Shown in pieces: positions 27,340-35,461 of a stretch of 64,000 bases of DNA. Both the position numbers and the translations under genes were made by a program. The stretch comes from a bacterium (GTDB lineage: Bacteria > Desulfobacterota > Binatia > HRBIN30 > CADEER01). The DNA is taken from contig JAUIGL010000005.1 of NCBI GenBank assembly GCA_030430165.1, forward strand, positions 1 through 64,000, written 5' to 3'. The notes under the pieces were generated by a model. The model did no database searches and was not told where the DNA came from. It worked only from the letters and a program-made list of their open reading frames with translations. Each line of letters starts with the position of its first letter. Position 1 is the stretch's first letter.

Positions 27340-30300
27340 CTAGGGGAGCTGGGCGAGCAGCCTGCTGCGAAGCTCCCCTTCGGACAATGTCGCCGCGGCC
27401 TCACTGAGAAGAGCGCGCGCCCGCGCCAGTTTCTCGTCTGCGTCGCTGCGGTTGCCGTCGCGCCGGTCGACCTCCGATTCGAGCTCGAGATTCTCGAGCA
27501 CGCTGCGCCGATAGTGGATGGCGAGCGCGATTTCCGCCGACTCGGCGATCGCGGCGCGCGCCTCGGTTCTGCGCTCCATGTCGAGCAGGATACGACCGCG
27601 CAAGGTGGCGGCGCGCGCCTGGATCTTCGGGGCGCGATGGCGACGCGCGCCTTCCGCTTGCGTTTCCGCCAGATCGAGAGCGGCGTCGAGGTTGCCGCGA
27701 GCGACTGCGATCCTCGCCTGTGCATCGAGCACGTGCAGGGAAAAGCGCCAGCGCATCCACGGGTCGGTCGACCGTTCGAGGTCGGCGACGATCGGTTCGA
27801 TCAGCAGTCCCGCTTCGTCGATTCTGCCGTCGGTGAGCTGGTTCCACGCCAAGTTGATCTCCGAATTCGCGATGATCTCCGGGTCGCCGAAGTCGCGCGC
27901 AATTACTGCCGCGCGCTGATTGTACTGGCGAGCGATCTCGACAGCGCCGATCTCTGCGAATACCCATCCGAGCGTGTTGAGCAGCCTCGCGCTCCAAGCG
28001 CGGTCGCCGATCCGCTCGCACAGGTCGGTCGCGTTCTGCAGCTGATCGATCGCCTTGCCGTAGTCGCCGAGGCAGGACAGAGCCTTTCCGCCGAACCACA
28101 TCGGTAGGATGATCAGATGGGAAAGGCGCAGTCGTTTACCGACCTCGATCCCTTGGTTGGCCGCTTCGATCGCCTGTCGGTAGCGGCCGGTCCACTCGTA
28201 GAGCTCGGTACGGGCGAAGCCGCTCATCGCCGCCGCGATCTCGGAGCCGCTTTCTTTTTGGAGTTGCATTGCAAGGCTGCAGCGCTTCTCGAAGGTGTCG
28301 AAGTCGGCTTCGATGATCCCAGCGTAGACCCCGTTCAGGTAGTGGACGACCGCCTGGGCGGAGAGGTCTTCGTTGGTGCGGGCGAGGTGCATCGCCGATT
28401 CGAGCAAACGGCCCGCGTTGGCGTAGTCGTGCGCCCAGAAATAGCTGAGGCCAGCCGATGCCAGGAGCATCGCTCGTTGCTTCGCATCGGCGGCGCGCGC
28501 CGCGGCGCGTTCGTAGGCACTGCCGGAATCGGCGAAGTCGCTCAGGTAGAAGAGTGCGAGGGCGAGTCGCTCTTCGATCGCCCCGACCACCGAGTCTGGG
28601 ACCGATTCAGCCATTGGTTCGGCGATGTCCAGTGCGCGACGGCAGTGGTGGACGACCGACTGGTTGGCGTGTCCCTCCGCCGCCTTTTCGGCTGCGCGCG
28701 CGTGGTAGTCGAGGGCGCGGCGCAGGTCGTGTCCCTCTTCGAAATGGTAGGCGAGGGTTTCGAAGTGCTCGGGTAGCCGGTCCGAGTAGAGCTCCTCGAT
28801 GGCAACGCCGATCACCCGGTGCAGAGTTTCGCGGCGGTTGCGGTGAACGCTGTTGTAGGCGACGTCGTGGGTGAGGGCGTGCTTGAACATGTACGCCAGC
28901 TCGGGGTGCATGCCCTTCTCGTAGATCAGCTCGAGCGAGCGCAGCTCTTCGATTTGGCCGCGCAACTCCTTGCCCGATTCGAGTATGCGCTCGAGCAGAC
29001 GAAGTGCGAACTCGCGCCCGATCACCGAAGCGATCTGGATCGCCTGTCGCGACTCGGCGGCAAGGCGGTCGATGCGCGCGATCAGAACGTCCTGGATCGT
29101 GTCGGGAACGACGATCTCGTCGATGCCTCGGGTCAGCACCATCCCTTCGTCGGTTCGCCGCAGCGAGCCGTCCTCGAGCAGCGAGGTGCTGATCTCTTCG
29201 ATGAAGAAAGGGTTGCCCTCGGCCTTGCTCGAGATCAGGGCACGCACCGCGTCGGGCAGCTGGTCGACACCGAGAGTAGCCTCGGCAATGTCCGCGGTCT
29301 CGTCGGCGCTGAGCGGCGACAGGCCGAGGCGAAGGTAGTAGCTGCGATCCTGGAAGGGGTGCCGGTAACCGGGGCGGTACGAGCAGATCAGCAGGATCCT
29401 GGCGGTCGGCAGCGCTTCGGCGAGCAGGCCTATGAATTCCTCCGAACCGTGATCGATCCAGTGCAGGTCCTCGATGCAAATCACCAGCGGCTGCCGCTCG
29501 GCGTCGCGCATCGCCATCGCCTGCAGCGCGCGAAACGTTTCGCTGCGGCGACTCGCCGAATCCAGCTCGGCGACTTCGTTTCGCGTGCCGAGAGACAACA
29601 GTGCGAGCAAGAAGGGCCGGGTCCAGGCGACGTCCTCGCCGAGGGCGGCGAGGTGGGCGTCGACCTTGGCGATGGCGGCGGGCTCGCCGTCGTGATCGTC
29701 GATGCCGAGGTAGCGGCGGATCCCGTCGACCAGCGGGAGAAAGGCGCTGTTGCTGCCGTAGGTGGCACAGCGTCCCTCGATCCAGGCGTGGTCTTCGTCG
29801 CGGAGCGAGGCGCGGAACTCGCCGAGCAGTCGGGACTTGCCGATACCGGCATCGCCGACCACGAATACGACCTGGCCGGCCCCGCCTTTGGCTCGTTCGA
29901 AGGCTTCGACGATCAGGCCGAGCTCACGTTGCCGGCCGATGAACGGAGCCGCCTTCACCGTGTCGGGTCGCAGCGCCGACACCGCGAACGCGCGTACCTC
30001 CTCGCTCGAGCCAGCGATGCTGATGGTGCGCTCGGCGAGGCCGAAAGATCGCTCGATGCGGCGCCCGAGCTGGCTGGAGACCAGGATCTCGCGGTCTGCG
30101 GCGTGCCCGAGCAGTCGCTCCGGAAGGGCCATGGTGTCGCCACGCGGCAGTAGCGCGTCGGCGAGATTGCCGGCGTTGCCGTCGAACTGGACGTGACCGA
30201 GATGCGCGGCGAACCGAATCTGCGGCACCGGGCGCGAGTGCTCCGATTCCTCGGCGACCTGGTTGAGGATCGCCAGCGCGCCTTGCACTGCTCGCTCGGC

Positions 30301-31623
30301 CGATTTCTCGAGCGCCTTCGGTACGCCGAAGACGGTAGTCAGGCGCGACGGCGAGCTCTGGACCAGGATGCCCCCGAAGCCGCGGATGCGTTCGACGATG
30401 CGGTCGCGCCATTTTGTCGCGGTCGTCCACGGATCGCTACCGGTCATTGCGGAGTCGCCGGATGGCATGACCAGCTCGATCGACAGCACCGTCGCAGTTC
30501 GCTCCTCCCAGCTCGGTTGAGAGCTCGCCGCAGGATCGGCTTCGACCGGTTGCTCGGCACGCGCGGGCGCGGGCGCTGCGGGAGTGGTCTGCGGCGGTGC
30601 GGCGGCGAGCTCCTCGGCGGTTTTGCGTTCGATGTCGTAGCGGCGCATCCGGTAGCGGAGCGCGTTGCGGCCGATACCGAGGGCGCGAGCAGCGGCGGCG
30701 ACGTTGCCACCGGCGTTGCGCAGCGCTCGCTCGATCTCTTGCTTGGGGTCGTCGTGGGCGCTCTCGACGGTGGAGGCCGGAGGCGGAGAGGTCGCGACGT
30801 CTTGCGCGGCTTGGGGCGTAACCATCGGAACGTGAAGCTCGTCGAGGATGGCGCTGGTGACGTGATCCTCGGGAACGAGCAGTGTGATCCGTTCCATTAG
30901 GTGGCTGAGCTCGCGGACGTTGCCCGGCCACTCGCAGTTGCGAAGCCATCGCTCGCCGTCGGCACTGACCTGCTTGGGTGCAAGACCGTGCGCCTCGGCG
31001 TAGCGCCTCAGGTAGTGGTCGGCCAGAGTGAGAATGTCGTCGGGGCGCTGTCTGAGGTCCGGCAGCTCGAGAACGACCACCGCCAGCCGATGGTAGAGAT
31101 CGGCGCGGAACTGATTCGCCGCGACCAGCCCGGGGAGGTTGCGCTGGGTCGCCGCCACCAACTTGATGTCGACCGCCTTGGACTCGACCGCTCCCAGGCG
31201 CCGGATGCTCTTGTCCTCGATCGCCTTGAGCAACTTGCTCTGCAAAGTGAGCGAGCACGAGTCGATCTCGTCGAGAAACAGGGTGCCGGCGGTCGCCGCC
31301 TCGAACAGCCCGGGCTTGGCCTTGCGGGCGTCGGTGAAGGCGCCTTCCTCGAAGCCGAACAGCTCGGCTTCCAGCATCGACTCGGGAATCGCCGCGCAGT
31401 TCACGTCGACGAAGGGTCCGTCGGCTCTGGGCCCGCTGTCGTGCAGGGTCCGCGCCACCAGACCCTTGCCGGTGCCGGTGGCGCCGCAGATCAGCACGGT
31501 CGGCACGTGGGGGCTGCGCACCGAATCGAAGCCAGCCAGCCGCTGGATCTGTTGGCGCAGCCTCTCGATCGCGGGAGTCGAGCCGATGATGGCGGAAGCC
31601 GACTGGTTGTCGAAGTGGCCCAT
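27340..31623 (-). CDS. Sigma-54 activator fused to cyclase-like, AAA/STAND and TPR domains
   Basis: 1427 aa. Residues 1-265 are a sigma-54 AAA+ domain: Walker A GATGTGKG (47-54), sigma-54 loop GAFTDA (94-99), Walker B LFLDEID (115-121). A Fis-type HTH follows (about 295-330, [20 protein letters not shown]). After a Pro/Ala linker, residues ~370-560 resemble a class III nucleotide-cyclase domain ([20 protein letters not shown]), but the metal-binding Asp residues are gone. Then come an AAA_16/STAND ATPase ([31 protein letters not shown]) and about 450 residues of TPR helices. The second half is the common cyclase-AAA-TPR architecture; its fusion to a sigma-54 activator is unusual. There is no receiver domain, so the C-terminal ATPase/TPR part is the probable sensor. 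ATG at 31623. Confidence 0.88.
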   Translation of the reverse strand: MGHFDNQSASAIIGSTPAIERLRQQIQRLAGFDSVRSPHVPTVLICGATGTGKGLVARTLHDSGPRADGPFVDVNCAAIPESMLEAELFGFEEGAFTDARKAKPGLFEAATAGTLFLDEIDSCSLTLQSKLLKAIEDKSIRRLGAVESKAVDIKLVAATQRNLPGLVAANQFRADLYHRLAVVVLELPDLRQRPDDILTLADHYLRRYAEAHGLAPKQVSADGERWLRNCEWPGNVRELSHLMERITLLVPEDHVTSAILDELHVPMVTPQAAQDVATSPPPASTVESAHDDPKQEIERALRNAGGNVAAAARALGIGRNALRYRMRRYDIERKTAEELAAAPPQTTPAAPAPARAEQPVEADPAASSQPSWEERTATVLSIELVMPSGDSAMTGSDPWTTATKWRDRIVERIRGFGGILVQSSPSRLTTVFGVPKALEKSAERAVQGALAILNQVAEESEHSRPVPQIRFAAHLGHVQFDGNAGNLADALLPRGDTMALPERLLGHAADREILVSSQLGRRIERSFGLAERTISIAGSSEEVRAFAVSALRPDTVKAAPFIGRQRELGLIVEAFERAKGGAGQVVFVVGDAGIGKSRLLGEFRASLRDEDHAWIEGRCATYGSNSAFLPLVDGIRRYLGIDDHDGEPAAIAKVDAHLAALGEDVAWTRPFLLALLSLGTRNEVAELDSASRRSETFRALQAMAMRDAERQPLVICIEDLHWIDHGSEEFIGLLAEALPTARILLICSYRPGYRHPFQDRSYYLRLGLSPLSADETADIAEATLGVDQLPDAVRALISSKAEGNPFFIEEISTSLLEDGSLRRTDEGMVLTRGIDEIVVPDTIQDVLIARIDRLAAESRQAIQIASVIGREFALRLLERILESGKELRGQIEELRSLELIYEKGMHPELAYMFKHALTHDVAYNSVHRNRRETLHRVIGVAIEELYSDRLPEHFETLAYHFEEGHDLRRALDYHARAAEKAAEGHANQSVVHHCRRALDIAEPMAESVPDSVVGAIEERLALALFYLSDFADSGSAYERAAARAADAKQRAMLLASAGLSYFWAHDYANAGRLLESAMHLARTNEDLSAQAVVHYLNGVYAGIIEADFDTFEKRCSLAMQLQKESGSEIAAAMSGFARTELYEWTGRYRQAIEAANQGIEVGKRLRLSHLIILPMWFGGKALSCLGDYGKAIDQLQNATDLCERIGDRAWSARLLNTLGWVFAEIGAVEIARQYNQRAAVIARDFGDPEIIANSEINLAWNQLTDGRIDEAGLLIEPIVADLERSTDPWMRWRFSLHVLDAQARIAVARGNLDAALDLAETQAEGARRHRAPKIQARAATLRGRILLDMERRTEARAAIAESAEIALAIHYRRSVLENLELESEVDRRDGNRSDADEKLARARALLSEAAATLSEGELRSRLLAQLP

Positions 31624-31639
31624 GGCGCGGTCGATAGAA

Positions 31640-31667
31640 CCACTTGTGGTCCATGAACCACAAGTGG
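31640..31667. promoter_or_regulatory. Large palindrome between the activator and the MddA-like gene
   Basis: CCACTTGTGGT and ACCACAAGTGG form perfect 11-bp arms with a 6-bp spacer, and each arm is itself nearly symmetric (CCAC-TT-GTGG). It lies 17-44 bp before the activator start and its centre is about 98 bp upstream of the predicted sigma-54 transcript start of the MddA-like gene. It fits an enhancer site for the activator and, by position, a site where the activator could limit its own expression. Confidence 0.7.
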
Positions 31668-31726
31668 CCCTGAGGGCCCTGCTGGGATTGTACGTAAATT
31701 CAGTAACTTATCCGATCCAGTGCTGT

Positions 31727-31743
31727 TGGCACCGAGCTTGCGT
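31727..31743 (+). promoter_or_regulatory. Sigma-54 promoter of the methyltransferase operon
   Basis: TGGCACC-GAGC-TTGCG is an almost consensus -24/-12 element, with GG (31728-31729) and GC (31740-31741) 10 nt apart. The predicted start is near 31752, giving a leader of about 58 nt with AGGAGGAG before the ATG at 31810. Confidence 0.8.
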
Positions 31744-31809
31744 TGTTTGAGAGCAAGACTTCAGACGACGGGCAGTCGGCCCGGAGATCGAGAGCAGGAG
31801 GAGATCGAG

Positions 31810-32634
31810 ATGACAATTGAGAAGAGCACTCTGGAGAATGGTTCGCTGGCAGCCGACAGGGCGGCGGACGGCGCGACCGCCGGTCGCATCGGAATCTTTG
31901 CGTACGGCGTGATCTGTTACGCGCTGTTTCACCTGACAGCGGTAGTGTCGGTGGCCTTCATCGGCAACTTCGGGCTGGCAAACACGCTGGATTCGGCGCC
32001 GCGCGAGCCGGTTGGCTACGCCGTCGCGGTCAACCTGGCGCTGTTGACGGTTTTCGCGCTGCAGCACAGCGTGATGGCGCGGCCGGCGTTCAAGCGGTGG
32101 TGGACCAAGATCATCCCGCCGGCGGCGGAGCGCAGCACCTACGTTCTGCTGTCGAATCTCGCGGTGTTGTTGCTCTGCTGGCAGTGGGAGCCGATCGGCG
32201 GAACGGTTTGGCAGGTTGCCAACCCGACCGTGCGCGCCGTCGTCTACACGCTCTACGGCGCTGGCTGGATCGGTCTGGTTGCGGCGACCTTCATGATCGA
32301 CCACTTCCACCTGTTCGGCCTGCGCCAGGTCTATTCCAACCTGGTCGGTCGCGAGTGCGTCGAGAAGACTTTCTTCACGCCCGGTCCCTACAAGCACGTT
32401 CGGCATCCGATCTACGTCGCCTGGCTGACCATCTTCTGGGCCGCGCCGACGATGACGATGTCGCACCTGCTGTTCGCCCTGGCGACGACCGCCTACATCC
32501 TGATCGCCATCCGGCTCGAGGAGCGCGATCTCGAGGACACCCTGGGCGCGCCCTACGCCAAGTACCGCCGTACCGTACCGATGCTGATCCCCGCCTTCCG
32601 CCGGGCGCAGCGCTCGCAGGCGGCTCGAGGCTGA
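31810..32634 (+). CDS. MddA-like methanethiol S-methyltransferase (NnrU/ICMT fold)
   Basis: 274-aa membrane protein with about six helices. The segment LQHSVMARPAFKRWW (middle), HFHLFGLRQV and YKHVRHPIYVAWL followed by EERDLEDTLGAPY are hallmarks of the MddA group within the NnrU/isoprenylcysteine methyltransferase fold. MddA methylates methanethiol with S-adenosylmethionine to give dimethyl sulfide, in the membrane. The ATG at 31810 follows AGGAGGAG; the longer frame from 31720 covers the promoter. It is the first gene behind a sigma-54 promoter facing the giant activator, so its expression is probably conditional. The substrate assignment is from family resemblance. Confidence 0.78.
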   Translation: MTIEKSTLENGSLAADRAADGATAGRIGIFAYGVICYALFHLTAVVSVAFIGNFGLANTLDSAPREPVGYAVAVNLALLTVFALQHSVMARPAFKRWWTKIIPPAAERSTYVLLSNLAVLLLCWQWEPIGGTVWQVANPTVRAVVYTLYGAGWIGLVAATFMIDHFHLFGLRQVYSNLVGRECVEKTFFTPGPYKHVRHPIYVAWLTIFWAAPTMTMSHLLFALATTAYILIAIRLEERDLEDTLGAPYAKYRRTVPMLIPAFRRAQRSQAARG

Positions 32635-32782
32635 CACCAGGAAAAGGACGATCTCGCGCAGAGGCGCAGAGACGCTGAGAAGAGCAGATGGAAGTCCGGG
32701 AATTGGCCAAGTCGGAAACTCAGATCGAGTCCATCGGAGCGCGTAGCGCGCACGGGGACGAAACTCAAAAAGGAGAAAGACG
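32635..32782. other. Spacer with low-complexity repeat
   Basis: 148 bp between the two methyltransferase genes. At 32655-32680 it holds a GCGCAGAGGCGCAGAGACGC-type purine-rich direct repeat, and at 32731-32757 one copy of a dispersed 27-nt repeat. No terminator is seen, so the two genes may share a transcript. Confidence 0.5.
32731..32757. repeat. Dispersed 27-nt intergenic repeat, copy 1
   Basis: CCATCGGAGCGC-GTAG-CGCGCACGGGG. A second copy at 35347-35373 differs at only two bases, in the four-base centre. The GCGC ... GCGC core is palindromic. Confidence 0.6.
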
Positions 32783-33835
32783 ATGGACGAAACCAAGGTT
32801 GAGAACTTCTTGCACAAGGTCGTTGGCGATGTGGGTGCGATGGGGACCGGGGCGCTGGCGGTGATCGGCGACCGGCTCGGGCTCTACACGGCGATGGCTG
32901 GAGCCGGGCCGCTGTCGGCCAAGGAGCTCGCCGAGAAGACCGGAACCGTCGAGCGTTGCGTGCTCGAGTGGTTGTCGGCGCAGGCTGCGGCCGAGTACAT
33001 CGACTACGATCCTTCGACCGGCAAGTTCACCTTGCCGAACGAGCACGCGGCGGTTCTCGCCGACGAGACCAGCCCGGCGTCGATGATGGGCGGCTTCATC
33101 GGCTTCTCGGCGATGGTGAAGGGTCAGGAGAAGTTGGTCGAGGCGTTTCGCGGCGACGGTGGTCTCGGATGGGGCGAGCATCATCACGATCTCTTCGAGG
33201 GCACGCGCCGGTTGTTTCACCCGGGCTACATTGCGAACTTGGTGCAGAGCTGGATTCCGGCCCTCGACGGCGCGGTGGAGAAGCTCGAGAAGGGAGCGAA
33301 GGTTGCCGACGTCGGCTGCGGTCACGGAGCTTCGACGATCATCATGGCGAAGGCCTTCCCCAACTCGACCTTCGTCGGTTTCGATGCGCACGCGGCATCG
33401 ATCGAAAAGGCGCGCGAGCTCGCCGCCGAGGCCGGTGTCTCCGACCGGGTCAGCTTCGAGGTCGCGACGGCGAAGGACTACCCCGGCAACGACTACGACC
33501 TCGTCGCATTCTTCGACTGCCTGCACGACATGGGCGATCCGGTCGGCGCGGCGGCGCACGTGCGCGAGTCGCTCGCACCGGGCGGTGCGCTGATGCTGAT
33601 CGAGCCCTATGCCAACGATCGACTCGAGGAGAACATCAACCCGGTCGGCCGAGTCTACTACTCGGCGTCGACCATGGTGTGCACGCCCTGTTCTTTGGCC
33701 CAAGAAGTCGGCCTTGGTCTCGGCGCGCAGGCGGGAGAGTCGCGGCTGCGCGAGGTGATCGAGCAGGCTGGGTTCGGCAGCTTCCGGCGCGCTACCGAAA
33801 CGCCGCTCAATCTGATTCTCGAGGCGCGCGCGTAG
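32783..33835 (+). CDS. Class I SAM methyltransferase, Rv2258c-like
   Basis: 350 aa, soluble. The N-terminal ~90 residues form a winged-helix dimerisation domain (LSAKELAEKTG...VLEWLSAQAAA). The Rossmann methyltransferase core has motif I VADVGCGHGAS, an acidic residue after the second strand (VGFDAHAASIEKA), and the motif IV region LVAFFDCLHDMGDP. This layout matches the Rv2258c-type family of small-molecule methyltransferases whose substrates are mostly unknown. A GGAGAAAG ribosome site precedes the ATG. It lies behind the MddA-like gene and before a strong terminator, so it belongs to the sigma-54-driven unit. Confidence 0.85.
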   Translation: MDETKVENFLHKVVGDVGAMGTGALAVIGDRLGLYTAMAGAGPLSAKELAEKTGTVERCVLEWLSAQAAAEYIDYDPSTGKFTLPNEHAAVLADETSPASMMGGFIGFSAMVKGQEKLVEAFRGDGGLGWGEHHHDLFEGTRRLFHPGYIANLVQSWIPALDGAVEKLEKGAKVADVGCGHGASTIIMAKAFPNSTFVGFDAHAASIEKARELAAEAGVSDRVSFEVATAKDYPGNDYDLVAFFDCLHDMGDPVGAAAHVRESLAPGGALMLIEPYANDRLEENINPVGRVYYSASTMVCTPCSLAQEVGLGLGAQAGESRLREVIEQAGFGSFRRATETPLNLILEARA

Positions 33836-33871
33836 CGCAGGCGCGCATGTGGTTTCCCGTACTTGATGGGG

Positions 33872-33904
33872 AGAGGCTCGGTTTCGACCGAGCCTCTTCT
33901 TTTT
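33872..33904 (+). terminator. Rho-independent terminator after the methyltransferase operon
   Basis: AGAGGCTCGGT (33872-33882), TTCG tetraloop, ACCGAGCCTCT (33887-33897), then TCTTTTT. A perfect 11-bp stem with a stable loop and a U-tract. It separates the methyltransferase unit from the efflux operon. Confidence 0.93.
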
Positions 33905-33987
33905 GCGCGGCATCGGGTTGTCAGGGTCGGTGGTTCCGGTGATATTGCGGCAACGCCGTTCCCGCGTGGAAGTGGTGTCCGGAGATA

Positions 33988-35208
33988 ATGGTCATGCGAG
34001 CCCTCGTCGTTCCCGCGGTTTCGGCCGTGATGTCTCTCACGCTGTTCGGCTGCTCCGAGCCGAATCAGTACGTCGAGCCGCCGCCGGCGAAGGTGACGGT
34101 CGCCCAGCCGCTCGAGCGGGAAGTCGTCGACTATCTGGAGTTCAGTGGAACTACAGTTTCTTCGGCCAAGGTCCAGGTGCGAGCCCGGGTTGGCGGTGTG
34201 CTCGAGCAGATGCACTTTCGACCCGGCTCGATCGTGCAGGCGGGCGACCTCCTGTTCACCATCGATCCGCGTGAGTACGAAGCCGACTTGAAGTCGGCGG
34301 AGGCCGATCTCGCCAGCGCGCGGGCGAGCTTCAAGCGGGCCGAGATCGAGCTGACTCGGGCGCAGAAGCTGTTCGAGCGCCAGGCCGGAAGCGACGTTGA
34401 AGTGGTGAAATGGCGCGGCGAGATGCAACAGGCGCAGGCGGCCATCATGACCGCCGAGGCTCGCATCGCCGGCGCCAAGCTCAATCTCGGATATACTCGT
34501 GTTCAGGCACCGATCTCCGGCAGGGTCGGTCGCGATCAGGTCAACATTGGCAACCTGGTGGGTGAGGGTGAGGCGACGATTCTCACCGACATCACGGCTC
34601 AGGACCCGATGTTCGTCTATTTCAATCTCAACGAGCGCGACTTGTTGCGGGTGATGGCGCTGGAACGCGCCAAGCCGAGCGGCGGTCGCTCGGACGATCC
34701 CAAGTCCTACGATCTTTCTGTCTTCATGGCGCTGGCCAACAGCGAGGACTTTCCGTTCCAGGGTAAGGTGGACTTCGCCGAATCCGGCGTCGACCCCGAG
34801 ACCGGCACGCTTCAGTTGCGCGGTGTGTTCCCGAACCCGGGCGAGGATCCGGAGCTCTTGCCGGGGCTGTTTACGCGCGTGCGACTGCCGGTGGCGAAGC
34901 GCAGCAACATGCCGCTGGTCAGCGAGCGGGCGCTCGGTTCCGACCAGAGTGGCCGTTTTCTCATGCTGGTGAACGACGCGGGGATCGTCGAGAAGCGCAA
35001 CGTTACCGAGGGGCAACGCATCGACGGGTTGCGCGTCATCGAGGATGGTCTGGTTGGTGACGAGTGGGTGGTGGTGCGCGGCGTTCAGCGCGCCCGCCCG
35101 GGAGCCAAGGTCGAAGCGGAGCGCTGCGAGATGACCGAGTTCACCGCCTCGGCGCTGAGTGCGGCGGCGCGTAAAGGACCGGCGTCCGCGGGTTCTGCAG
35201 ATCTCTAG
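33988..35208 (+). CDS. RND efflux membrane-fusion (adaptor) lipoprotein
   Basis: 406 aa. Signal peptide with lipobox LFGC, so anchored in the periplasm by lipid. The order is typical of AcrA/MexA: barrel-sandwich half (VQVRARVGGVLEQMHFRPGSIVQAGDLLFTID), alpha hairpin (about 90-150), second half (RVQAPISGRVGR), then beta barrel. It links the pump at 35462 to the outer-membrane channel at 38611. ATG at 33988, with a second in-frame ATG two codons later. Its stop codon TAG lies inside the CTAG at the left tip of a MITE-like element. Confidence 0.92.
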   Translation: MVMRALVVPAVSAVMSLTLFGCSEPNQYVEPPPAKVTVAQPLEREVVDYLEFSGTTVSSAKVQVRARVGGVLEQMHFRPGSIVQAGDLLFTIDPREYEADLKSAEADLASARASFKRAEIELTRAQKLFERQAGSDVEVVKWRGEMQQAQAAIMTAEARIAGAKLNLGYTRVQAPISGRVGRDQVNIGNLVGEGEATILTDITAQDPMFVYFNLNERDLLRVMALERAKPSGGRSDDPKSYDLSVFMALANSEDFPFQGKVDFAESGVDPETGTLQLRGVFPNPGEDPELLPGLFTRVRLPVAKRSNMPLVSERALGSDQSGRFLMLVNDAGIVEKRNVTEGQRIDGLRVIEDGLVGDEWVVVRGVQRARPGAKVEAERCEMTEFTASALSAAARKGPASAGSADL

Positions 35209-35441
35209 CAGTCCGTTGAGAAAGTAGGGTAGCCGCGAAAATGAGAGATCTCACGCCAAATCAAGGCGCCGAACCGGAGGCAAAGCCAGAGCTTTTGTTG
35301 AGGATTCGGCAACGCGGCAGCCATGCGAACATTCGCATGGCAACGGCCATCGGAGCGCATCGCGCGCACGGGGCTTCTACTGGACTGCGTGGCGTGAGAG
35401 ATCCATTTGCAGCGCAGCCTACTTTTTCAACGGGCTGCTAG
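35205..35441. mobile_element. MITE-like element in the efflux operon
   Basis: 237 bp with 24-bp terminal inverted repeats (22 of 24 matching) that begin CTAGCAGTCCGTTGA and end GTAGG. CTAG at both tips may be the target duplication, reminiscent of IS5/IS427-type YTAR targets. Inside are a perfect hairpin (GCCATGCGAA-CA-TTCGCATGGC, 35320-35341), the dispersed 27-nt repeat, and a conserved block that recurs in opposite orientation at 42380-42514. There is no transposase gene, so it would need help from a full element elsewhere. It separates the adaptor gene from the pump gene without breaking either. Confidence 0.8.
35347..35373. repeat. Dispersed 27-nt intergenic repeat, copy 2
   Basis: CCATCGGAGCGC-ATCG-CGCGCACGGGG inside the MITE-like element; 25 of 27 bases match the copy at 32731-32757. 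Confidence 0.6.
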
Positions 35442-35461
35442 CCCGCGCCGACTGCGTTCGG

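Noticed and set aside
35241-35441. 66-aa frame with a relative at 42236-42478
   Set aside because: Both frames lie in the MITE-like element; the similarity is explained by DNA repeat identity, not by a protein.
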